The notes beneath the pieces were generated by a model. That model had not been told where the DNA came from. It made no database searches and saw nothing but the letters and a program-made list of their open reading frames with translations. Both the position numbers and the translations under genes were made by a program. This document shows, in pieces, positions 16,897 to 26,283 of a DNA stretch of 52,378 bases; position 1 is the first letter of the stretch, and every line of letters begins with the position of its first letter. This stretch comes from an uncultured Bacteroidota bacterium (lineage in GTDB: Bacteria > Bacteroidota > Bacteroidia > Flavobacteriales > Flavobacteriaceae). Where the stretch lies: the NCBI GenBank assembly GCA_902510475.1, contig CABXCC010000007.1, positions 1 through 52,378 of the forward strand. Reading direction: 5' to 3'.

Positions 16897-19482
16897 TTAT
16901 TTATTAATCTTTCTTTTAAGTTCATTTAATTTAAGTAGGGCCTCAATGGGAGTTAATTCATCTAAATTTAGTTCCTCTATTTCTTTTTTTAAATCATCCA
17001 ATAAGGGGTCGCTAATATTAAAAAAATCTAATTGAGGGGAGATTTTATTAATCACCAATTCTTTAGATGATCTAGACAACTCTAATTGCTTTAGCATTTC
17101 ATTTGCTTTATCCAAAACATTTTTTGGCATACCTGCCATTTTTGCTACATGAATTCCGAAACTATGCTCACTACTTCCTGCAACTAAATTTCGTAGAAAT
17201 AATATTTGATTATTTTCTTCTTTTATTGATACGTTAAAATTTTTGATTCGATCAAAAGATTCTTCCATTTGATTCAATTCATGATAGTGAGTAGCAAATA
17301 AGGTTTTTGGTTTTGATTTATGATCATGTAAATATTCCGTAATAGCCCATGCAATTGAAATGCCGTCGTAAGTACTGGTACCTCTTCCAATTTCATCAAG
17401 TAAAATTAAACTGCGATCTGAGATATTATTTAGAATGAGAGCTGTTTCATTCATTTCTACCATAAAAGTAGATTCACCCATACTAATATTATCCGAAGCA
17501 CCTACACGAGTAAAAATTTTATCAATAATTCCCATTCTTAATTTTTCAGCAGGGACAAAACAACCAATTTGAGCAAGTAGACAGATTATTGCTGTTTGAC
17601 GTAGAATAGCTGATTTACCAGACATGTTTGGCCCAGTAATCATGATAATTTGTTGATTTTTTGAATTAAGATGAATACTATTAGGGATAAAAGGCTTGTC
17701 AATTGGCAATTGAGATTCAATGACTGGGTGTTTTCCGTTAATTATCTCAATATCTAAAGAATCGTCAATTATTGGTTTTACATAATTTTTTGAAATTGCA
17801 AGAACAGAAAATGACAATAAACAATCTAATTCTGCTATTAATTTAGAGTTGTTTTGTATGACCCTAATAAATGATTGGCAAAAATCAAGTAGCTGATCAT
17901 AAAGCATCAATTCTAATTCCGTTATTTTTTGTTCAGCACCTAATATTTTAGACTCATATTCTTTTAATTCTTCTGTGATATATCTTTCAGCATTTACCAA
18001 GGTTTGTTTTCTAATCCAATCTTCAGGTACTTTTTCTCTATGAGTATTTCTAACCTCAATATAATATCCAAATACATTATTTGAAGAAATTTTCAAAGAG
18101 GGAATATTAGTTGCTTCAGATTGCTCTTTGAGCATTTGATCAAGAAAATCTTTGTTATTTTTTGATAAGCTTCTTAACTCCATTAACTCAGATGAAAATT
18201 CTGATGAAATTGAATTGCCCTTATTAATATTAACCGGAGGTGAATCAGAAAGCGTATTACTTATTTCATTAATTAATTTATCGCAATTTTGAATTGATTT
18301 TACAATTTCATTTAATTCTAAGCAATCTGTTTTTGCTAATTCTTTACTTATTGGTTTTATTGTTTTTAGCGACTCGTTTAGATTAAATAGTTCTCTGGGG
18401 CTAATCTTCTTTGTTGATATTTTTGAAACAAGTCGTTCAAGGTCACTTATGGAGTTTAAAACCTCGATTAAAAGTTCTCTGTCCTTATCACTATCAATAA
18501 AATGTTGAACAATATTGTGTCTTTGTAAAATCAACTTTTTTTCAGTTGATGGTAATGCCAACCATCTTTTTAAGAGTCTGCCTCCCATGGGTGAAATGGT
18601 TCTGTCTATAACATCGATAAGTGATTTCCCTTCAATAGAATTGGGATGAAAAATTTCTAGATTTCTGACCGTGAATCTATCTAGCCATACATGACCTTCT
18701 TTTGGTATTCTTTTTATACTAGTAATGTGATTTAATTTGTGATGTTGAGTTTCACTTAAATAATGTAAAATTCCTGCCGCTGAAATAACACCGTCATTTA
18801 AATCATCAATTCCAAAACCTTTTAAGGATTTCGTTTCAAATTGTTTGAGAATTAATTCATTTGCAAAATCAGAATTGTATATCCACTGTTCTAAGAAAAA
18901 CAGATTATATAATTCTCCAAAAATTTCCTTAAATTTTTTCTTATGCTGCTTAGATATTAAAATTTCACTGGGATTAAAATTAGCTAATAATTTTGCTATA
19001 TATTCTGAGTCTCCTTGAGAAATTAAAAATTCTCCTGTTGAAATATCAAGAAAGGAAATACCAATATTATTACTAATAAAAACCGATGCTAAAAAATTAT
19101 TTGATTTTGGATTCAATACCCCATCGACGGAGGCTAAACCAGGTGTTATCAATTCGGTAACTCCACGCTTAACAATTTTTTTTGTTTTTTTTGGATCTTC
19201 CAATTGATCACAAATGGCAACACGAAGACCTGCCTTCACTAGCTTTGGAAGATATAAATTTAGTGAGTGATGTGGGAAACCAGCAAGTTCTGTTTCACTT
19301 TGACTTCCTGCGCCTCTTTTGGTTAAAATAATATCTAATATTTTTGAGGCTTGAATTGCATCTTCTCCAAAAGTTTCATAAAAGTCTCCAACTCTAAATA
19401 GTAACATAGCATCAGGGTATTTTGCTTTTATTGCATTATACTGCTGCATCAAAGGAGTAATTTTTTTTGTGTCTTTTTTCAA
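16897..19482 (-). CDS. mutS: DNA mismatch repair protein MutS
   Basis: This 861-residue protein has the full MutS layout. The mismatch-binding N-terminal domain carries GDFYETF (Phe34 and Glu36, the Phe-x-Glu wedge). Connector, lever and clamp domains follow (about 130-560). The ABC-type ATPase has Walker A GPNMSGKS (617-624) and Walker B/DEIGRGTS (about 696-703). MutS recognises mispaired bases and recruits MutL. The start at 19482 is TTG; the next in-frame ATG (Met12) would cut the conserved TPLMQQYNAIKAKYPDA region, so TTG is preferred. The gene is divergent from the SpoU methyltransferase, with a 91-base intergenic region. Confidence 0.97.
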   Translation of the reverse strand: MKKDTKKITPLMQQYNAIKAKYPDAMLLFRVGDFYETFGEDAIQASKILDIILTKRGAGSQSETELAGFPHHSLNLYLPKLVKAGLRVAICDQLEDPKKTKKIVKRGVTELITPGLASVDGVLNPKSNNFLASVFISNNIGISFLDISTGEFLISQGDSEYIAKLLANFNPSEILISKQHKKKFKEIFGELYNLFFLEQWIYNSDFANELILKQFETKSLKGFGIDDLNDGVISAAGILHYLSETQHHKLNHITSIKRIPKEGHVWLDRFTVRNLEIFHPNSIEGKSLIDVIDRTISPMGGRLLKRWLALPSTEKKLILQRHNIVQHFIDSDKDRELLIEVLNSISDLERLVSKISTKKISPRELFNLNESLKTIKPISKELAKTDCLELNEIVKSIQNCDKLINEISNTLSDSPPVNINKGNSISSEFSSELMELRSLSKNNKDFLDQMLKEQSEATNIPSLKISSNNVFGYYIEVRNTHREKVPEDWIRKQTLVNAERYITEELKEYESKILGAEQKITELELMLYDQLLDFCQSFIRVIQNNSKLIAELDCLLSFSVLAISKNYVKPIIDDSLDIEIINGKHPVIESQLPIDKPFIPNSIHLNSKNQQIIMITGPNMSGKSAILRQTAIICLLAQIGCFVPAEKLRMGIIDKIFTRVGASDNISMGESTFMVEMNETALILNNISDRSLILLDEIGRGTSTYDGISIAWAITEYLHDHKSKPKTLFATHYHELNQMEESFDRIKNFNVSIKEENNQILFLRNLVAGSSEHSFGIHVAKMAGMPKNVLDKANEMLKQLELSRSSKELVINKISPQLDFFNISDPLLDDLKKEIEELNLDELTPIEALLKLNELKRKINK

Positions 19483-19573
19483 AACGAAAAGTTAAATGCT
19501 ATTTTTACCACTACATCGTTACTAAAGTAATTATTATTTAGTTGTTTAAAAAACAATTGTTTAAGTTGATTAT

Positions 19574-20116
19574 ATGAAAAAATTGAAAAATAGTGAACTA
19601 AACAGAATATCTGTAAGCGGGTTTAAAAACACATCAAAATCTCCGATTATAATCATACTCGATAATATCAGAAGCGCACATAATGTTGGTAGTATATTTA
19701 GAACATGTGATGCATTTTTAATCAGTGAGATTATATTATGTGGAATAACAGCCACTCCACCGAATAATCAAATCAGAAAAACAGCATTAGGCAGTACGGA
19801 ATCTGTAGATTGGAGATATTTTGATAATATTAAAGAGGTGGTTTTAAATTTGAAAAAAGAAGGATTTCAAATTATTTCCATTGAACAAGCTGATAAGTCG
19901 TTAAAACTAGAAAAATTTAGTCCTAAAAAGAATGAAAAATATGCTTTCATTTTTGGAAATGAGATTAAGGGAATTGATCAAAAGATAATCGATATTAGTG
20001 ATGATATCATTGAAATTCCTCAATTTGGAACCAAGCATTCGTTAAATGTTTCGGTTTCAGCTGGAATTGTTATATGGGATGTTTTTTCAAAAATATCGAT
20101 TAGTCAATTTGATTAA
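19574..20116 (+). CDS. SpoU/TrmH-family RNA 2'-O-methyltransferase
   Basis: This 180-residue SPOUT (knotted) methyltransferase has motif 1 DNIRSAHNVGSIFRTCDAF (about 30-48), motif 2 IFGNEIKGI (about 130-138) and motif 3 IPQFGTKHSLNVSVSAGIVIWD (about 149-170), where the Asn-Val-Ser and Gly residues bind S-adenosylmethionine. It lacks the N-terminal substrate-binding domain found in RlmB, so it is a minimal SpoU protein. The target (tRNA Gm18 or an rRNA ribose) cannot be assigned. Its last 17 bases overlap the end of the convergent folK fusion gene. Confidence 0.88.
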   Translation: MKKLKNSELNRISVSGFKNTSKSPIIIILDNIRSAHNVGSIFRTCDAFLISEIILCGITATPPNNQIRKTALGSTESVDWRYFDNIKEVVLNLKKEGFQIISIEQADKSLKLEKFSPKKNEKYAFIFGNEIKGIDQKIIDISDDIIEIPQFGTKHSLNVSVSAGIVIWDVFSKISISQFD

Positions 20117-21224
20117 TAATTGATAAATAATCTAATCTGTTTTTTACAAAATCTATCTCTGAGACATCGATAAATTTAACATTTAAATCAGGTCTTGATT
20201 TAAAAAATTCTGAATAACTTTTATTGATACTTATTAAATATTCATCAGAAATAAATGCTTCATAATCTCTTCCTCTTTTTTTAATATTACCTTTTAAATT
20301 TTCTATGGTTTGATTTAGGAAAATAATTAAATCAGGCTTTACAATACTTTTATAAAGAGAGTAGAATAGTTTTCTGTATAAATTAAATTCATCCGAATTT
20401 AGATTTATTTTAGAGAAAATTAAAGATTTATGAATGTCATAATCACTAATTATATTTTTATTAAAAAAATTTAATTGAGATAAATCTTCGTTTGTTTGTT
20501 GATACCTATCAGCTAAAAATGACATTTCCAATTTAAATGCAAAATCTCGAGGATTCTCATAAAATTTAGCTAAAAAAGGATTATCAATATATCTTTCTAA
20601 CATCAATTTAGTGTTGAAGTCAGCTGATATTTGTTTGGATAAACTAGTTTTTCCTGAGCCTATATTTCCCTCAATCGCAATGTAATTGTAATTTCTAATA
20701 GACAGCAGATTCCCTGGGTTATTTAAAACCAAATCTTTTTTTTGAATCTTTTGATTTTGATCAAACGCCTCATAAATTTCCTTTAATGAAACCTTACTAA
20801 CTGGATGAATCAAATTTGGATCAATCTCAATCAAAGGTTCCATTACAAATCTTCTATTACACATTTCTGTATGAGGTACTTTTAATTCTTCAGAATCAAT
20901 AACTAAATCTTCAATTAAGAGAATATCTATATCAATTATTCTTGAAATATATTTGGTTTCATCGGATCTATTACGACCTAATGTTTTTTCAATTTCTAAT
21001 AATTTCTGCATCACTAAATATGGACTTATATTTGAGAAAAAAGATGCACAAATATTATAGAAATCATCTCCATCAAATCCAATTGACTCAGACTCATATA
21101 TGCATGAAATTCCTGTTAAACAAGCAATCCTAGAATGGATCAAATCCAATGATGATTGAATATTTTCAAGCCTATCTCCAATATTGGATCCAATTGAAAC
21201 ATGATATTTTTTATACAAATCCAT
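20100..21224 (-). CDS. folK: Fused HPPK (FolK) and deoxynucleoside kinase
   Basis: Two enzymes lie in one chain. Residues 1-150 are 6-hydroxymethyl-7,8-dihydropterin pyrophosphokinase of folate synthesis: SIGSNIGDRLENI, TLGRNRSDETKYISRIIDIDIL with metal-binding Asp98 and Asp100, and PHTEMCNRRFVMEPL. After a linker, residues about 180-374 are a deoxynucleoside kinase: P-loop GNIGSGKTS (186-194), LERYIDNPFLAKFYENP and a lid-type KKRGRDYE segment. I chose the ATG at 21224 (374 aa); a TTG four codons upstream adds only four residues. HPPK-dNK fusions occur in related flavobacteria. The link between folate and dTMP/dNTP supply is suggestive, but no direct coupling is known to me. The gene is convergent and overlapping with the SpoU gene. 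Confidence 0.9.
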   Translation of the reverse strand: MDLYKKYHVSIGSNIGDRLENIQSSLDLIHSRIACLTGISCIYESESIGFDGDDFYNICASFFSNISPYLVMQKLLEIEKTLGRNRSDETKYISRIIDIDILLIEDLVIDSEELKVPHTEMCNRRFVMEPLIEIDPNLIHPVSKVSLKEIYEAFDQNQKIQKKDLVLNNPGNLLSIRNYNYIAIEGNIGSGKTSLSKQISADFNTKLMLERYIDNPFLAKFYENPRDFAFKLEMSFLADRYQQTNEDLSQLNFFNKNIISDYDIHKSLIFSKINLNSDEFNLYRKLFYSLYKSIVKPDLIIFLNQTIENLKGNIKKRGRDYEAFISDEYLISINKSYSEFFKSRPDLNVKFIDVSEIDFVKNRLDYLSIINQID

Positions 21225-21260
21225 AAGAAATAACAAATTAGTTAAAAGAAATTGATTTAC

Positions 21261-21268
21261 TATATTTG
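21261..21268 (+). promoter_or_regulatory. -7 box overlapping the annotated start of the YhhQ-type gene
   Basis: TATATTTG fully matches TAnnTTTG, and its last three bases are the TTG start at 21266. If it is a working promoter, transcription starts about 21273-21276 and the real start codon is further downstream, e.g. the GTG at 21284. The -33 region is not clear. Confidence 0.4.
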
Positions 21269-21988
21269 GTTAAAGACAAAATTGTGAATTCAGAAAAAAA
21301 ATTTTTAGCCCAAAAACTTTATTTGATCCTAGCTTCGCTATTTATCACATCTTTAGTTGTTTCAAATTTAATATTTCAAAAATTTTTTTACTGGCATCCA
21401 ATAAATTTTGAAATATTTGGCGAGAAACTTTTTTACTTATCTGTTGGTATTTTGCCTTACCCTATAACCTTTTTAATCACTGACTTAATTAGCGAAATTT
21501 ACGGAAAAAAGAAAGCAAACCAGGTTGTAACGGTCGGAATATTTGCCGCAGTTTTCTCAACTCTAATTATTTACGTTGCAGATGCAGTTCCTGCTATGGA
21601 TAATTCACCCGTGGATGACATATTATTTAAAAAAGTATTTGGAAGTACTATTATTGCGGTACTTTCAAGTATGCTTAGTTACTTATTTGCACAGTACATA
21701 GATATACATATTTATCATTTTTGGAAAAATTTAACAAAGGGTAAAATGTTATGGCTAAGAAATAATTTTTCCACTTTTTTCTCTCAATTTGTTGATACTT
21801 TTACAATTATCTTTCTTCTTTGTTTAACCGATATTTTAGAGTGGGATCAGTTTTTAGGATTACTTATTTCTGGCTTTATTTTCAAAGTATTTATAGCGCT
21901 TGTAGATACTCCATTTTTATACTTAGGTGTATATATATTTAGGAAAAAATTTAATCTTGATATAAACGAAGAGCTAGATATTGACTAA
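21266..21988 (+). CDS. yhhQ: YhhQ/VUT-family queuosine precursor transporter
   Basis: This 240-residue inner-membrane protein has about six hydrophobic segments and belongs to the DUF165/VUT family. The signature ILPYPITFLITDLISEIYGKKKA (about 72-94) and the late FIALVDTPFLYLGVYIF segment are characteristic. In E. coli YhhQ imports queuosine precursors (preQ0/preQ1) for tRNA modification. No ATG exists between the upstream in-frame stop and the first membrane segment. The start is TTG (21266) or GTG (21284), and the promoter-like box at 21261-21268 favours the latter. Its stop codon overlaps the stop of the convergent DUF2797 gene. Confidence 0.9.
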   Translation: MVKDKIVNSEKKFLAQKLYLILASLFITSLVVSNLIFQKFFYWHPINFEIFGEKLFYLSVGILPYPITFLITDLISEIYGKKKANQVVTVGIFAAVFSTLIIYVADAVPAMDNSPVDDILFKKVFGSTIIAVLSSMLSYLFAQYIDIHIYHFWKNLTKGKMLWLRNNFSTFFSQFVDTFTIIFLLCLTDILEWDQFLGLLISGFIFKVFIALVDTPFLYLGVYIFRKKFNLDINEELDID

Positions 21989-22782
21989 GATTTAATAGAA
22001 ATGTTAAATAAATGACCTTCATGAGCTCTAAAATTTAAAACATTGTTATTTTCAAAAATTAGGTATTGCCCTTTGATTCCTTTTAACCTTCCTGAAAACT
22101 CAACATCTTTGGTTATTTTAACCGACTTGGGTTTATCAGGGTATTTTAAAACGGGAAAATTAATTTTAACAACTTTACTGTTATCGTTGAAATAATGTTC
22201 AAGATTACTCGGAATATATGTTTTTGCCTGTTCCTTGAAATTTAAAAGATTTACATTATCAATTTCGTTTTTTAGCATTTTTCTCCAATTCGTTTTATCA
22301 CTCATATACTTCTTTAAAGCAACCTCAGCTGTACCAGCTAAAAATCTATTTGGGGTTTCGATAATTTCAATTGCCTCATGGGCTCCCTGATCAATCCACC
22401 TATACGGCACTTGAGATTTTCTGGTTATTCCAACTTTTACTGATCCGGTGTTTGAGAGATAAACTACGTGAGGTTGTAATTGAATTTTTTTTTCGTAATC
22501 TAAATCTCTATCAGGAATATTTAAATGTGCTTTACTTAACTCTGGTTTAATAATCCATTCTCCAGCATGAGGGCTTTCAAAAAAACAACTTTTACAAAAA
22601 CCTTGTCTGAATATAGGTTGAGCTGAGGAACAGGAAAGGCAATTATATCCAAAACAATTAATTGATATATCATGATCTAAAAATTGATTTAAATGAATAT
22701 AGCTATTCTCAAATTCGACAAAATAATTTATTGTCGAATTAAATTCTGTAGTCATTTTTTTTACAACGCCTTTAAAATGCAT
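21985..22782 (-). CDS. DUF2797 protein with cysteine cluster and GIY-YIG-like segment
   Basis: The protein is 265 residues from the ATG at 22782. The open frame extends to 22962, but that part overlaps the divergent gene and looks non-coding. A cysteine cluster (Cys43, 48, 51, 63, 66) suggests a zinc ribbon. It is followed by PHAGEWIIKPE and HLNIPDRDLDYE, then HVVYLSNTGSVKVGITR (about 105-121) and RWIDQGAHEAI. The VYL-TG-VKVGITR stretch is like the core of GIY-YIG nucleases. No function is established for DUF2797 as far as I know; a nucleic-acid role is inferred from the zinc ribbon and GIY-YIG-like core. The gene is divergent from the acyl-adenylating gene, with only about 40 bases between the starts. 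Confidence 0.85.
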   Translation of the reverse strand: MHFKGVVKKMTTEFNSTINYFVEFENSYIHLNQFLDHDISINCFGYNCLSCSSAQPIFRQGFCKSCFFESPHAGEWIIKPELSKAHLNIPDRDLDYEKKIQLQPHVVYLSNTGSVKVGITRKSQVPYRWIDQGAHEAIEIIETPNRFLAGTAEVALKKYMSDKTNWRKMLKNEIDNVNLLNFKEQAKTYIPSNLEHYFNDNSKVVKINFPVLKYPDKPKSVKITKDVEFSGRLKGIKGQYLIFENNNVLNFRAHEGHLFNISIKS

Positions 22783-22823
22783 AAATTTTATTAAATTAAG
22801 GGGTCTTAAAATACAAAAAAAAC

Positions 22824-24338
22824 GTGCCAATACCCATAATAAATTCAATTGCTTCCTGGTTCTTAAAAAAGAGAATGCATCAAATTGAATTATTTGAAAA
22901 ATATCCGGGTGAGGTTCAAAATGATGTTTTATTAAATTTAATTGACAAAGCAAAAAATACAATTATTGGAAGAGATTTTGGATTCTCATCAATAAAAAGT
23001 TACGAGGACTTTTCAAAAAAGGTTCCGGCATTTAACTATGAAAACTTTTCAGATAAAATTGAATTAGCAAGAAAGGGTGAGAACAATATCTTTTGGCCAA
23101 CTAAAATTAAATGGTTTGCCAAATCAAGTGGGACAACAAATTCAAAAAGCAAATTTATTCCTGTTAGTGACGAGTCCTTGGAAGATTGCCATTATGCAGC
23201 AGGGAAAGATTTACTTTGTATGTACTTAAATAATAATTCTGATTCTCAGCTTTTTACAGGGAAAAGCTTAAGGCTTGGAGGAAGCAAAAGCCCTTATGAA
23301 AAAAATGGAACTTTTTATGGTGACCTTTCGGCAATACTAATTGATAATATGCCTTTTTGGGCTGAATTTAGTAGTACCCCAAGTAATAAAACATCATTAA
23401 TGGATGATTGGAATTATAAAATTGAAGCCATTATAAATGAAACAATCAACGAGAATGTTACTAGTCTTGCTGGAGTTCCATCTTGGATGTTGGTACTACT
23501 AAATAAGATTATTGAAAGAAATAATAAAAAATATATTTCAGAAATATGGCCAAATTTGGAGGTATATTTTCACGGAGGTGTAAGTTTTAAACCATATCTA
23601 AATCAATACAATAATATTTTAAATATTAATTCGATGCGTTATTATGAAATTTATAATGCCTCTGAAGGTTTTTTTGCTATTCAGCACGAAAACAATTCTA
23701 ACGAATTATTATTAATGCTAGATTACGGGATTTTTTATGAGTTTATAGATATGAAATGTTTTGAAACCAAAGAAGAGAAAATCATTCCTCTTTGTGAAGT
23801 TGAAAAAAATAAAAATTATGCAATATTAATTACAACCAATGCTGGCTTGTGGAGATATAAAATTGGTGATACAGTCAAGTTCACCTCTGTATCTCCATAT
23901 AAAATTATAATTACTGGTAGGACTAAACATTTCATAAATGTTTTTGGAGAAGAGGTAATTATAGAAAACACTGATAATGTAATAAATAGATTGTCTTCAA
24001 AATATAATTTGAAGATAGTAGACTATACCGTTGCGCCAATTTTCATGGAAAATAATAAAAAAGGAGCGCACGAATGGTTTATAGAGTTTAGCGAAGAACC
24101 ATATAAAAATATTAAAATAGATGAAATTATTGATAAGGAACTCAAAAAAGAAAATTCAGACTACGAAGCCAAAAGATACAATAACTTTACTCTTGAAAAA
24201 CCAAAAGTTGTAGTGGGCTCGAAAGGAGTGTTTATGAAATGGTTAGAAATAAATAATAAGCTTGGTGGACAAAATAAAATCCCAAGACTATCAAATAACA
24301 GAAAGTTTATTGAAAAACTTATTGGATTAAACAATTAG
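22824..24338 (+). CDS. GH3 auxin-responsive-promoter-type acyl-adenylating enzyme
   Basis: This 504-residue protein belongs to the family named after plant GH3 acyl-acid-amido synthetases (not glycoside hydrolase GH3). It shows the ANL-superfamily P-loop [17 protein letters not shown] (about 98-114), [13 protein letters not shown] (about 213-225), [15 protein letters not shown] (about 274-288) and [13 protein letters not shown] (about 345-357). Such enzymes activate a carboxylate as acyl-AMP and may transfer it to an amine; the bacterial substrate is unknown. The start is GTG at 22824, supported by the conserved N-terminal [19 protein letters not shown]. Its last four bases overlap the clpX stop on the other strand. 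Confidence 0.88.
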   Translation: MPIPIINSIASWFLKKRMHQIELFEKYPGEVQNDVLLNLIDKAKNTIIGRDFGFSSIKSYEDFSKKVPAFNYENFSDKIELARKGENNIFWPTKIKWFAKSSGTTNSKSKFIPVSDESLEDCHYAAGKDLLCMYLNNNSDSQLFTGKSLRLGGSKSPYEKNGTFYGDLSAILIDNMPFWAEFSSTPSNKTSLMDDWNYKIEAIINETINENVTSLAGVPSWMLVLLNKIIERNNKKYISEIWPNLEVYFHGGVSFKPYLNQYNNILNINSMRYYEIYNASEGFFAIQHENNSNELLLMLDYGIFYEFIDMKCFETKEEKIIPLCEVEKNKNYAILITTNAGLWRYKIGDTVKFTSVSPYKIIITGRTKHFINVFGEEVIIENTDNVINRLSSKYNLKIVDYTVAPIFMENNKKGAHEWFIEFSEEPYKNIKIDEIIDKELKKENSDYEAKRYNNFTLEKPKVVVGSKGVFMKWLEINNKLGGQNKIPRLSNNRKFIEKLIGLNN

Positions 24339-25561
24339 GATGCTGCTTTTAACTTTTCCAAGCTAATTCTTGAGAGCTGATCTTGTGCATATTTTTTTGT
24401 AACGACAAGTTTCTTTATTTCACTACCAGGTAAATTAAACATTGCATCATTTAAGATTTCTTCACATAAAGATCTTAATCCTCTAGCACCTAAATTATAA
24501 TCAATCGCTTTGTCAACTATATAATTTAAAGCACTTTTATTAATCTCTAATGAAATGTTATCCATTTCAAATAATTTTACATACTGTTTAATAAGGGCAT
24601 TTTTCGGTTCTGTTAAAATACTTAAGAGTGCACTTTTATTCAAAGGATTCATGTAGGTTACAACAGGGAGTCTTCCGATGATTTCAGGTATTAATCCAAA
24701 TTCTTTAAGATCTTTAGGATTTATATATTTTAGAATGTTGTCTTCTGAAATCTGATCTTTCCCAATACTTTTATAACCAATAACATTTAAATTTAATCTT
24801 CTTGAAATGTGTCTTTCAATTCCGTCAAAAGCACCTCCAGCTATAAATAATATTTTTTCTGTGTTTATTTCAATAAATTTTTGATCTGGATGTTTTCTTC
24901 CGCCTTTGGGAGGAACATTAACGATTGTTCCTTCCAACAACTTAAGCAATGCCTGCTGGACTCCTTCACCAGAAACGTCTCTAGTTATAGATGGGTTATC
25001 GCTTTTTCTGGCAATTTTATCAATTTCATCAATAAAAACAATTCCTCTTTCAGCTTTTTCAATATCATAATTAGCAGATTGTAATAATTTTGTTAGTATT
25101 CCTTCAACATCTTCCCCAACATAACCGGCCTCAGTTAGCACAGTGGCATCAACTATTGCCAATGGCACATCGAGCATTTTAGCTATAGTTTTCGCAATTA
25201 ATGTTTTTCCGGTACCTGTTTTACCAACCATTATGATGTTACTTTTTTCAATTTCAACATCATTTGATGTTTGCTGATTAATTCTCTTATAGTGGTTATA
25301 GACAGAAACAGAAATAACTTTTTTTGTGAAATCTTGACCAACTATATAATCATCTAGAAAAAGTTTAATTTGTTGTGGTTTTAAGGTTTGTAAATCAGAC
25401 TTTTCCTCTGATTTTTGTTGAGATTTATTTTCTTGGATTATTATTCCGTTTGCTTGTTCGATACATACATCACAAATATGGGCATCAATACCAGCAATTA
25501 ATAGGCTGGTCTGGTCTTTTTTCTTACCACAAAAAGAACAATTTAAATCTGACTTAGACAT
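24335..25561 (-). CDS. clpX: ATP-dependent Clp protease ATP-binding subunit ClpX
   Basis: This 408-residue protein is the AAA+ unfoldase that delivers substrates to ClpP. A C4 zinc finger (Cys8, Cys11, Cys30, Cys33) is followed by Walker A GKTGTGKT (113-120), the pore loop GYVGED (146-151), Walker B IVFIDEID (174-181), the GRKHPDQ loop, a sensor 2 region LGARGLRSL and a C-terminal small domain. It sits 6 bases after clpP in the tig-clpP-clpX order, a conserved proteostasis cluster. Confidence 0.97.
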   Translation of the reverse strand: MSKSDLNCSFCGKKKDQTSLLIAGIDAHICDVCIEQANGIIIQENKSQQKSEEKSDLQTLKPQQIKLFLDDYIVGQDFTKKVISVSVYNHYKRINQQTSNDVEIEKSNIIMVGKTGTGKTLIAKTIAKMLDVPLAIVDATVLTEAGYVGEDVEGILTKLLQSANYDIEKAERGIVFIDEIDKIARKSDNPSITRDVSGEGVQQALLKLLEGTIVNVPPKGGRKHPDQKFIEINTEKILFIAGGAFDGIERHISRRLNLNVIGYKSIGKDQISEDNILKYINPKDLKEFGLIPEIIGRLPVVTYMNPLNKSALLSILTEPKNALIKQYVKLFEMDNISLEINKSALNYIVDKAIDYNLGARGLRSLCEEILNDAMFNLPGSEIKKLVVTKKYAQDQLSRISLEKLKAAS

Positions 25562-25567
25562 TTCGAA

Positions 25568-26242
25568 TTAGTTTTTTGTAAGAATCTCGTCAATCATTCC
25601 GTATTCAAGAGCTTTGTCAGCTTTCATCCAATAATCTCTATCACTATCTTCATAAACCTTTTCATAATCTTGCCCCGTATGCTTACTGATAATTTTATAC
25701 AATTCTTCTTTAAGGGTTAAAATTTCACGAGTTGTAATTTCAATATCACTAGCTTGACCCTGAGCTCCGCCCAATGGTTGATGAATCATAACTCTAGAAT
25801 GAGTAAGTCCACTTCTTTTGCCTTTTTTACCAGCACATAACAAAACAGCTCCCATGGAGGCTGCCATTCCTGTACATATGGTGGCCACATCAGGCTTAAT
25901 AAGCTGCATGGTGTCATATATTCCTAGACCAGCATATACACTACCGCCAGGTGAATTTATATAAATCTGAATATCCTTTGAAGAATCTGTACTTTCAAGA
26001 AATAATAGTTGAGCTTGAATTATGTTTGCAACCTGATCGTTTATTGCAGTACCCATAAAAATTATTCTGTCCATCATCAATCTTGAAAAAACATCAAAAA
26101 TTGCAATATTCATTTGTCTTTCTTCAATAATATTAGGGGTAAGCCCCGAAGGATACATGCTACTTACAATATCATTAAAATAAGTACTGCTAATTCCTTG
26201 ATCTTTAATGGCGAATTTTTTAAACTCTTTTCCAAAGTCCAT
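25568..26242 (-). CDS. clpP: ATP-dependent Clp protease proteolytic subunit ClpP
   Basis: This 224-residue serine peptidase forms the 14-mer chamber used by ClpX. The catalytic triad is visible: Ser129 in GMAASMGAVLL, His154 in RVMIHQPLGG and Asp203 in DSDRDYWM. The spacing (25 and 49 residues) equals that of the E. coli enzyme. An N-terminal extension of about 35 residues may be a propeptide. The start ATG at 26242 is 41 bases after the tig stop. Confidence 0.97.
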   Translation of the reverse strand: MDFGKEFKKFAIKDQGISSTYFNDIVSSMYPSGLTPNIIEERQMNIAIFDVFSRLMMDRIIFMGTAINDQVANIIQAQLLFLESTDSSKDIQIYINSPGGSVYAGLGIYDTMQLIKPDVATICTGMAASMGAVLLCAGKKGKRSGLTHSRVMIHQPLGGAQGQASDIEITTREILTLKEELYKIISKHTGQDYEKVYEDSDRDYWMKADKALEYGMIDEILTKN

Positions 26243-26283
26243 ATTGTGATATTAAATTTATTTATTATAAATATAAGAATTAA

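Noticed and set aside
22783-22962. N-terminal 60-codon extension of the DUF2797 frame
   Set aside because: It overlaps the divergent acyl-adenylating gene's conserved N-terminus and has no family-like sequence; the ATG at 22782 is the sensible start.
22824-24338. Reading the GH3 auxin-type gene as part of the glycan locus
   Set aside because: The name GH3 here refers to plant acyl-amido synthetases, not glycoside hydrolase family 3; the motifs are those of adenylating enzymes.
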